Source: AA29 sp041481445
GTDB taxonomy: Bacteria > Acidobacteriota > Vicinamibacteria > Fen-336
Assembly: GCA_041481445.1 (NCBI GenBank)
Contig: JBGPBV010000048.1
Location: forward strand, 1-42,076
Length of the DNA: 42,076 bases
Direction of reading: 5' to 3'
Made by a program: the position numbers and the translations under genes
Notes under the pieces: generated by a model
What the model was told of the DNA's origin: nothing
The model's database searches: none
The model's input: the letters and a program-made list of their open reading frames with translations, nothing else
Part shown: positions 36,581 to 42,076 of the stretch, in pieces
Position numbering within the stretch: the stretch's first letter is position 1
How the letters are laid out: each line of letters opens with the position of its first letter

Positions 36581-38164
36581 CTAGCGCACCGAGTCCACCC
36601 GGTAGATCTCCATCTCCCCCTTGCCCTTCACCGGGATGAGGCCGAGGGAGCGGCCCTGGCACAGGTCGTTGATGCGCTCCCAGGCCGAGGCGCTGACGTT
36701 CACGCCCGCCTTGGAGCCGTGGCTCTCCACGCGGGCGGCCGTGTTCACGGTGTCGCCCCAGAGGTCGTACAGGTACTGCTTGCGGCCGACGACGCCGGCC
36801 ACCACTGGCCCCGCGTGGATCCCCACCCGCACGTCCCAGCCCGCGGGCAGGGTCTTGGCCGCGTGCACCATGTCCAGGCCGCAGCGGACGGCGGAGAGCA
36901 CGGGGTTGGGGACGCGCACGAGCAGCCCGGCCGTGCTCATGAAGGAGTCCCCGATGGTCTTGATCTTGTACATGTCGTGGCGCGCGGCCAGGTCCTCGTA
37001 GGCCTCGAAGAGGAGCTGGAGGGCGGCCACGATCTCCTCCGGCTGGCGGGAGGCGGAATAGGGAGTGAAGCCCACGATGTCGCAGAAGAGCACGGCCACG
37101 TCGTCGTGGCGGCGGGGCATGACGGAGCCGTTGGCCTTGAGCTCCTCCACGATGTCGTGGGGCAGGATGACGTGCAGCAGCTCGTCCGAGCGCCTCTTCC
37201 CCTGCTCGATCTCGCGCAGGTGGAGCACCTCGCGGTCGCGCAGGCGCTTCTTCTCCAGGCTGGCCCCGATGCGCGCGCGCAGCAGGACGGGGTTGAAGGG
37301 CTTGGGCAGGTAGTCCTCGGCCCCGATCTCGATGCAGCGCACCACGCTGTCGATCTCGTCCAGGGCGGAGATCATGATGACCGGGAGGTGGCGCAGGGCG
37401 GGGTCGCGCTTGAGGTGGTCCAGCACCTGGTAGCCGTCCATCTCCGGCATCAGGATGTCGAGGAGGACGAGGTCGAAGGGCTCCGCGCGCAGCCGCTCCA
37501 GGGCCTCGCGTCCGTTCTGGGCGCAGGCCGGCGTGTAGCCCTGGCGCACCAGCCGCCGCGAGAGCACGTCGCGGTTGATCTCGTTGTCGTCGACGACCAG
37601 GATGCGCCCGCCCTCCGCCGCCTTGTGCGACTGCTCCTCGAGGGAGCGCAGGGAGGAGGCGGCGGCCTCGATCATGGTGGAGACCTGGGCCTCGCGCTCG
37701 GGCTCCCCTCCGGCGGAGGCGCCGCCGGTGGAGAGGCGCACGATGTCGTCGATCACGGCCAGCAGCTTCTGCCCCGCGCCGTGGATCCGCTTGAGGTCGT
37801 CGAGGGAGGCGCTCTCCGGGGAGGCTTCCGCGTCCTCGATGAGCATCTCGCTGTAGCCGAGGATGGCGTTGACGGGCGTGCGCAGGTCGTGGCGGATGCG
37901 CGCGCGCGCCGCCTCCAGGTCGTCGCCGGAGGTGGCGGCGGCCAGGCGGGCCGGATCCAGGATGTCGTTGATGAGGGCGAGGAGCGTGCGCCCGGCATCC
38001 TGGATCTTCTTCAGGTCGGAGGGGTCCTGCCCGGGGGCGGCGTCCTCGATGAGCATCTCGCTGTAGCCGAGGATGGCGTTGACGGGCGTGCGCAGCTCGT
38101 GCCGGAGGTGCGCGAGGAAGGTCTCGCGCGAACGGTCGGGCGGGCGGCCCGCCGGCGTGGTCAT
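36581..38164 (-). CDS. Double H-box / receiver / class III adenylate cyclase protein
   Basis: 527 residues. Two H-box units share LRTPVNAILGYSEMLIEDA, with His22 and His92, exactly 70 residues apart; no HATPase domain is present. A receiver follows (about 187-305; phospho-Asp236 in LLDILMP), then a helical linker and a class III cyclase (about 345-520). The metal Asp residues are in LFCDIVGFT and KTIGDSF. The adenine-specifying Lys and Asp are in IKTIGD and LWGDTVNTAARVES, followed by transition-state Asn and Arg. Its ATG overlaps the stop of the upstream lone receiver (ATGA). It likely makes cAMP under control of phosphotransfer from a kinase encoded elsewhere. Confidence 0.91.
   Translation of the reverse strand: MTTPAGRPPDRSRETFLAHLRHELRTPVNAILGYSEMLIEDAAPGQDPSDLKKIQDAGRTLLALINDILDPARLAAATSGDDLEAARARIRHDLRTPVNAILGYSEMLIEDAEASPESASLDDLKRIHGAGQKLLAVIDDIVRLSTGGASAGGEPEREAQVSTMIEAAASSLRSLEEQSHKAAEGGRILVVDDNEINRDVLSRRLVRQGYTPACAQNGREALERLRAEPFDLVLLDILMPEMDGYQVLDHLKRDPALRHLPVIMISALDEIDSVVRCIEIGAEDYLPKPFNPVLLRARIGASLEKKRLRDREVLHLREIEQGKRRSDELLHVILPHDIVEELKANGSVMPRRHDDVAVLFCDIVGFTPYSASRQPEEIVAALQLLFEAYEDLAARHDMYKIKTIGDSFMSTAGLLVRVPNPVLSAVRCGLDMVHAAKTLPAGWDVRVGIHAGPVVAGVVGRKQYLYDLWGDTVNTAARVESHGSKAGVNVSASAWERINDLCQGRSLGLIPVKGKGEMEIYRVDSVR
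37830..37885 (-). repeat. Exact 56-bp repeat, copy 1 (H-box duplication)
   Basis: This 56-bp segment is identical to 38040-38095. The copies are 210 bp (70 codons) apart in the same frame of the cyclase gene and encode the shared H-box part. The perfect identity at synonymous sites points to a recent tandem duplication or to gene conversion. Confidence 0.95.
38040..38095 (-). repeat. Exact 56-bp repeat, copy 2 (H-box duplication)
   Basis: Second copy of the segment at 37830-37885, encoding the first H-box of the cyclase protein. The flanks diverge on both sides (His-Glu versus His-Asp H-boxes). Confidence 0.95.
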
Positions 38165-38544
38165 GTCGTCGGCTTGGTCCCCGCTCCCAGGAGTGCCTCG
38201 ATCTTGCCGAGCAGGCGCGGCAGCTCGATCGGCTTGGTGTCGTAGTCGTCGCAGCCGGCCTCGAGGGCCTTCTCGCGGTCGCCGGACATGGCGTGCGCGG
38301 TGAGGGCGATGATGGGCGTCGCCTTCATGCCCTCCTTGGCCTTGAGCTGGCGCGTGGCTTCCCACCCGTCGATGACGGGCAGGCTCATGTCCATGAGGAT
38401 GAGGTCGGGCCGCGTGGACTGCGCGAGCTCCACTCCCTGCTGGCCGTCCACCGCGATGACGACTTCGTAGCCGCGCCGCTCGAGGCGCCGGGACAACATG
38501 TCCCGGTTCATCTCGTTGTCCTCCACCAGCAGGATCTTGGGCAT
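38161..38544 (-). CDS. Single-domain response regulator (CheY-like)
   Basis: 127 residues consisting of one receiver domain. The acidic pocket is in ILLVEDNEMNRDMLSRRL, the phospho-acceptor Asp52 in LILMDMSLPVIDG, the switch Thr in IIALTAHAMSGD, and the conserved Lys in DDYDTKPIELPRLL. There is no output domain. It is closely similar to the receiver inside the adjacent cyclases (shared NRDMLSRRL), suggesting local duplication. Its stop overlaps the ATG of the cyclase gene, so the two are made together; it may accept or shuttle phosphate to the H-boxes. An AT-rich promoter region lies upstream. Confidence 0.93.
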   Translation of the reverse strand: MPKILLVEDNEMNRDMLSRRLERRGYEVVIAVDGQQGVELAQSTRPDLILMDMSLPVIDGWEATRQLKAKEGMKATPIIALTAHAMSGDREKALEAGCDDYDTKPIELPRLLGKIEALLGAGTKPTT

Positions 38545-38590
38545 CGTGGTCCTTGTCCGGGCGCAGGCCGGCGCGCGCGAGGATACACGT

Positions 38591-38619
38591 TAATTAGCAT
38601 ACGGACTGGCGAAAGACAA
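38591..38619 (-). promoter_or_regulatory. AT-rich promoter candidate for the receiver-cyclase operon
   Basis: On the minus strand TTGTCT (38619-38614), a 17-nt spacer and TAATTA (38596-38591), preceded by a TG dinucleotide as in extended -10 promoters. The match to TATAAT is poor, but the region is a striking AT-rich island. An inverted repeat CAACG-A-CGTTG (38617-38627) overlaps the -35 and could be an operator. Confidence 0.35.
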
Positions 38620-38710
38620 CGACGTTGCCGTCTGTGCGTGTTGAATGTTCACACCCCTTGGGCGATCATTTCCAGCCGCGCCAACGACTCTAGGGAAGGA
38701 TTGTCGGGAA

Positions 38711-41173
38711 TTGTTGATCGCCATCCCCGGGGCGCCGCGATGGGTGCTCGCCACCCTGATGGGGGCCGCCCTCGCGGCCGGCATGCCGGGTCTCCTGGCG
38801 GCTCATCCCCTCCAGCCGCCGGCGCCGTCTCCATCGCCTTCGCCGTCCGCGTCGCCGACTCCCGAGGAGCGGGCCCGGGAGGCGGAGCGCGAGGACCTCG
38901 AGGCGCCGGAGCCCAGCCCGTCGCCGTCTCCCACGCCGACGCCTGAGCCGTCCCCGAGCCCCGAGCCCTCGCCGTCCGCGTCGCCGACTCCGACGCCCGA
39001 GCCGACTCCCACTCCAGAGCCGACTCCCACTCCAGAGCCGACTCCCACTCCAGAGCCGACTCCGGAGCCGATCGCGCCGAGCCCCGAGCCCTCGCCCGCG
39101 GAGGAAGCCAAGCCGGAGGAAGCGCAACCGGGCCTCCTCGAGAAGCTGCCGACCTTCCGGGACATCGAGGACATCGACCTGACGACGCTCCTGAAGGTCA
39201 CGGCCGGCGAGGAGGGAGCACGGACCACCGACGACGAGCCCGGCCTGGTCACGACCGTCTCCGAGGAGGACATCCGGCGCACGGGCGCGCGCACGCTGCA
39301 GGAGGTGCTGCAGACGGTGGCGGGGTTCGAGGTGCTCACGGACGACGTCGGGCGTTCCCGGATCGTCGTGCGCGGGGTCCCCGGGAGCCTGAGCACGGGC
39401 AGCTCCGAGAACGTGCTGGTGACCCTCAACGGCATGCGCCTCAACGACAGCATCTTCGGCGGGGCGACCGCCGTGAACCTGGACCTCGCCGTCGACAACA
39501 TCAAGCGCCTCGAGATCGTGCGGGGTCCCGGGGCCGCGCTCCAGGGGCCGGGTGCCCTGCTCGCCATCGTCAACGTGGTGACGGAGAGCGTCGACACCTT
39601 CCGCCGCGACGAGTTGACCGTGGGGGCCGGGTCATTCAAGACATTCCTCTACAGCTACCGGTACGGGACCACGGTGGGCGAGGTGAGCCTGGCCGGGTTC
39701 ATGCAGTTCGCGTACACGGGCGGACCCGAGCTCGCCGTGCCCACCGACGCGCAGACGCGGCGCGACCTCGCGCTCGCCCCGCTCGGCGTCCCCGCGGCGT
39801 CCCTCGCCCCCGGGGAGACCGACGACGACCGCAAGTCGCTCGACGCGAACCTCGCCGTGGCCTACCACCGCCTCACCTTCAGCGCGCGGATCAAGAAGGA
39901 GAACTCGGGCGCGTTCGTGGGCGTCCTCGACGCGCTCGGGCACCAGAGCCGCCTGGCCGACACCCAGGGCCAGCTCGGCGCGGAGTACCGGCGGGAGCTG
40001 CGCCTGGGCGACCTGCGGGCGCGCGCGAGCTACTCGGACAGCCGCGTCACCGAGCTCTACGACGTGGCCCCCCCGGGCTTCACGCTCCTCCGCGGCCCCT
40101 CCCGCATCGTGTTCCCGAGCGGGGTCGTCTTCCGCGAGGACCTGGGCTCGCGGCGCCTCGGCGCGGACGCGATCCTGGAGCGGACCTTCGGCGCGCGCCA
40201 CACGCTCACCGCGGGCGCGGGCCTCGATCACGAGTGGACGTTCGGGCTCCAGGCCCTGAGCAACTACGATTTCGAGAAGCAGGCGCCGCTGAGCGGATTC
40301 ATCGCGGTGCCCGCGCTCGTCCCCGACGCCAGCCGCACCATCGCCACCCTCCATGCCCAGGACGCCTGGAACCCGACCTCACGTCTCGGCGTCACCGGCG
40401 GGTTCCGTCTCGACCACTACAGCGACGTGGGCGGGCGTCTCCAGCCGCGCCTGTCCGCGGTGTATCGCTTCCCGCGCGCGGTCACCCTCAAGGCCGGATA
40501 CGGACACGGCACGCGCGCGCCCAGCCTCCTCGAGCTCTACTACACCTCGCCCGCCTTCCTGGCCAACCGCGCCCTCGAGCCCGCCCGCAGCGACACCCTC
40601 GACGCCACCACGGTCGTGCGGCGCAAGGAGGTGCGGGTCTCCCTGACCGCCTTCCGCACCTGGCTCCGCGACGTCATCCGGCCCGAGGTGGACGCCCTGG
40701 TGCCGCTGGGCGCGCCCCCGCCCCGGCTGCTCAACCGGGGAGGCATCGATGCGCACGGCCTCGAGCTGGAGGCCTCGCGCAACTTCGCGGGGAACCGGTC
40801 GGTCGCGTTCGTGTACACCCTCCAGCACGCGGAGGACACCGGCTCCGGCCAGCGCCTGGCCGGCGTGCCCACGCAGCTGGGGCGGCTGTCCGGCAACTTC
40901 GAGGCCGGCAAGTACGTGACCCTGTCGCCCAGCCTGGCCTTCCGGGGATCCCGGCCCCGCGCGGCCGGAGATACGCGCGCGGACGTGGACGGCCACTCGT
41001 TCTTCGACGTCGTGGCCCGCGTCCACAACCTCCACCCCGCGCTCGAGGTGAGCGTGGTGCTCCACGACCTCTTCGGCCAGGACTACGTCGATCCGGCCCC
41101 GCGGGGCGGGCTCCCGGAGGACTACCCGCGTCCCGGGCGCTCCCTTCTCCTGCGCGCGCGATGGCGGTTCTAG
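38711..41173 (+). CDS. TonB-dependent outer-membrane receptor with Pro-rich N-terminal rod
   Basis: About 820 residues. A signal segment (VLATLMGAALAAGMPGLLAA) is followed by about 100 residues of PSP/PTP/EPTPTP repeats, then the plug domain (about 155-300; TVSEEDIRRTGARTLQEVLQ, then VVRGVPGS, IKRLEIVRGPGAAL) and a 22-strand barrel ending in RSLLLRARWRF with the terminal Phe. The frame is open to an ATG at 38645, but codons 38645-38710 are unlike the gene, so a TTG near 38711 after GGAAGGA is favoured; GTG 38741 is possible. The plug is of the type found in YfiR-linked receptors with sensing rather than uptake roles. It overlaps the YfiR gene by 13 nt. Confidence 0.9.
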   Translation: MLIAIPGAPRWVLATLMGAALAAGMPGLLAAHPLQPPAPSPSPSPSASPTPEERAREAEREDLEAPEPSPSPSPTPTPEPSPSPEPSPSASPTPTPEPTPTPEPTPTPEPTPTPEPTPEPIAPSPEPSPAEEAKPEEAQPGLLEKLPTFRDIEDIDLTTLLKVTAGEEGARTTDDEPGLVTTVSEEDIRRTGARTLQEVLQTVAGFEVLTDDVGRSRIVVRGVPGSLSTGSSENVLVTLNGMRLNDSIFGGATAVNLDLAVDNIKRLEIVRGPGAALQGPGALLAIVNVVTESVDTFRRDELTVGAGSFKTFLYSYRYGTTVGEVSLAGFMQFAYTGGPELAVPTDAQTRRDLALAPLGVPAASLAPGETDDDRKSLDANLAVAYHRLTFSARIKKENSGAFVGVLDALGHQSRLADTQGQLGAEYRRELRLGDLRARASYSDSRVTELYDVAPPGFTLLRGPSRIVFPSGVVFREDLGSRRLGADAILERTFGARHTLTAGAGLDHEWTFGLQALSNYDFEKQAPLSGFIAVPALVPDASRTIATLHAQDAWNPTSRLGVTGGFRLDHYSDVGGRLQPRLSAVYRFPRAVTLKAGYGHGTRAPSLLELYYTSPAFLANRALEPARSDTLDATTVVRRKEVRVSLTAFRTWLRDVIRPEVDALVPLGAPPPRLLNRGGIDAHGLELEASRNFAGNRSVAFVYTLQHAEDTGSGQRLAGVPTQLGRLSGNFEAGKYVTLSPSLAFRGSRPRAAGDTRADVDGHSFFDVVARVHNLHPALEVSVVLHDLFGQDYVDPAPRGGLPEDYPRPGRSLLLRARWRF
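38999..39063 (+). repeat. 18-bp tandem coding repeat (EPTPTP units)
   Basis: Three perfect copies of GAGCCGACTCCCACTCCA (38999-39052) and a partial fourth lie in the receptor gene. Each encodes Glu-Pro-Thr-Pro-Thr-Pro. Copy number is likely to vary by slippage without breaking the frame. Confidence 0.95.
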
Positions 41174-41754
41174 CCGTGGCGCCGCGCGGGGTCCTCGCGT
41201 TGCTGCTGGTGGCGCTGCTGGTGCCGCCCGCGGCCGGCCTCCCCGAGCCCATGCCCTTTCCCGCCGACGTGCAGATCACGCTCCTGCTGAAGATCCTCAC
41301 CTACGACCGTTTCTTCCAGGTCAAGGCGAAGTCCGCGGTCATGATCGGGGTCGTCTACGTCGGCTCCGACCCGGAGTCGGTCAAGGCCAAGGACGAGATC
41401 CTGAAGACGCTACAGGCGGTGGCGGACCGCACGATCAAGAACGTCCCCATCAAGGCCGTGGCCGTGGAGTACCGTGACTTCGCCTCCCTCGAGAAGACCG
41501 TCCGCAGCGGGATCAACGTGCTCTACATCGCGCCCGGCAACGCCGCCACCCTCTCCACCGTGCTGCGCGTGAGCCATACCCACGGCATCACCACCGCCAC
41601 CGGCGTGCCCGAGTACGTGCAGCGCGGGGTGGCCATCGGCATCGGGATCAAGGCGGACAAGAAACCGGACATACTCATCAACCTGCCCAGCTCGCGGCAG
41701 GAAGGGAGCGAGTTCGACGCCAGCCTGCTCCGCATCGCCACGGTGGTGAAGTGA
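41161..41754 (+). CDS. YfiR-like (DUF4154) periplasmic protein
   Basis: 197 residues. An export signal (GVLALLLVALLVPPAAG) leads to the YfiR family body: FPADVQITLLLKILTYDRFF, then MIGVVYVGSD, the stretch SGINVLYIAPGNAATLSTVL and the segment GVAIGIGIKADKKPDILINL. YfiR proteins sit in the periplasm and restrain a membrane partner (in Pseudomonas the diguanylate cyclase YfiN). The two Cys pairs known in P. aeruginosa YfiR are absent here, so redox gating is not expected. The ATG at 41161 is inside the receptor gene end; GTG 41176 is an alternative. The stop TGA shares one base with the ATG of the next gene (TGATG). Confidence 0.87.
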   Translation: MAVLAVAPRGVLALLLVALLVPPAAGLPEPMPFPADVQITLLLKILTYDRFFQVKAKSAVMIGVVYVGSDPESVKAKDEILKTLQAVADRTIKNVPIKAVAVEYRDFASLEKTVRSGINVLYIAPGNAATLSTVLRVSHTHGITTATGVPEYVQRGVAIGIGIKADKKPDILINLPSSRQEGSEFDASLLRIATVVK

Positions 41755-42076
41755 TGCTGGGGGCGATCATCCGCAAGCTCTCCATCCGCGGCAAGGTCAT
41801 CGCCATCACCATGGTCACCTCGATGGTGGCGGTGATCGTGGCCGGCGCGTTGTTCATCTGGTACGACGTCGACTCCTTCCGCAAGAAGATGAAGGAGGAC
41901 CTGGCCCTGGTGGCGGAGGGGGTGGCGATCAACTCCACCCCCGCCCTCGAGTTCGACTCCCTCGACTCCGCCAAGGACATCCTGGGCGCGCTGCGCGCCT
42001 ACGAGCACATCGAGACCGCGATCATCTTCGACAAGAAGGGGCACACCGTCGTCTATCGCCGTCCGGAAGTGGCCGA
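41754..42076 (+). CDS. CHASE8-like membrane sensor protein (5' part, runs off the window)
   Basis: The first 107 residues are visible. A basic N-terminus (IIRKLSIRGKVIAITM) is followed by one membrane helix (about 16-37, MVTSMVAVIVAGALFIWYDV) and the start of a periplasmic sensor (LALVAEGVAINSTPALEFDS, then RAYEHIETAIIFDKKG) characteristic of CHASE8, the domain found in YfiN and in related hybrid kinases. The output domain lies beyond the window and could be a histidine kinase or diguanylate cyclase. It is translationally coupled to yfiR (TGATG), and the YfiR product is its expected periplasmic partner. Confidence 0.88.
   Translation, partial: MLGAIIRKLSIRGKVIAITMVTSMVAVIVAGALFIWYDVDSFRKKMKEDLALVAEGVAINSTPALEFDSLDSAKDILGALRAYEHIETAIIFDKKGHTVVYRRPEVA

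Noticed and set aside
38600..38650. Minus-strand CACGCACAGACGGCAA resembles the start of a GEMM (c-di-GMP-I) riboswitch, tempting next to YfiR and PilZ genes.
   Set aside because: The required GAAA tetraloop arm and the GACGCAAAGCC segment are absent, and the string is antisense to the receptor gene and upstream of the likely promoter.
38645..38710. N-terminal 22 codons of the receptor from the ATG at 38645.
   Set aside because: Codon third positions are unlike the rest of the gene and the segment lies ahead of the signal peptide; treated as leader, though not excluded.
38970..39070. Regularly spaced short repeats resembling a CRISPR or minisatellite.
   Set aside because: Units are directly adjacent with no spacers and encode in-frame Glu-Pro-Thr-Pro residues of the receptor.

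Overview
The window is a stretch of high-GC (roughly 70%) bacterial chromosome with densely packed genes. I see no phage, plasmid, insertion sequence or CRISPR array, and no gene-free stretch above 300 bases. Most gene junctions inside operons are 4-base GTGA/ATGA stop-start overlaps. A VWFA protein of the kind known from Acidobacteriota, a DUF4388 protein, GAF-SpoIIE phosphatases and the yebC-ruvCAB-queA order suggest an uncultured Acidobacteriota-like lineage. This assignment is an inference; Rokubacteria/Methylomirabilota-type lineages are not excluded.

Layout. 1-1470: 3' part of a 23S rRNA gene, 5S rRNA and a terminator. 1538-5684: yebC, ruvC, ruvA, ruvB, queA (recombination and tRNA modification). 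5722-7590 (minus): a macro-like protein and an exported beta-propeller protein, divergent from a PfkB sugar kinase and KDPG aldolase (lower Entner-Doudoroff / ketodeoxy-sugar branch, 7670-9407). 9514-11187: HNH nuclease and DUF4388 protein. 11202-13770: type I-beta DAHP synthase divergent from an APC amino-acid permease. 13772-17292 (minus): ECF sigma/anti-sigma pair, OmpA-type lipoprotein, VWFA protein. 17377-19472 (minus): GAF-GAF-SpoIIE phosphatase with a PilZ protein. 19532-21498: FabZ-like hotdog protein, pseudouridine synthase, outer-membrane barrel. 21522-28553 (minus): apparent operon of a folK remnant, deoxynucleoside kinase, SprT-like metalloprotein, two ABC exporter half-transporters and a membrane glycosyltransferase. 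28659-31096: TetR regulator and long-chain acyl-CoA synthetase. 31101-33734 (minus): glycosyltransferase, GDP-fucose synthase, small membrane protein. 33823-38544: a cyclic-nucleotide signalling island with a cNMP-binding protein, two multidomain class III cyclases carrying histidine-kinase H-boxes and receiver domains but no kinase ATPase domain, and a lone receiver. 38711-end: TonB-dependent receptor with a Pro-rich N-terminal rod, YfiR-like periplasmic protein, and the start of a CHASE8-like membrane sensor.

The most notable signals are: (i) a 29-codon relic of folK that keeps a promoter-like box and the stop-start overlap with deoxynucleoside kinase; (ii) the 33.8-38.5 kb cyclase island, including an exact 70-codon in-frame duplication unit; (iii) repeated TANNNT boxes 6-10 nt before start codons, suggesting leaderless transcripts; (iv) a FabZ-like protein lacking the catalytic histidine; and (v) an ABC pair whose motif changes predict one degenerate ATP site.
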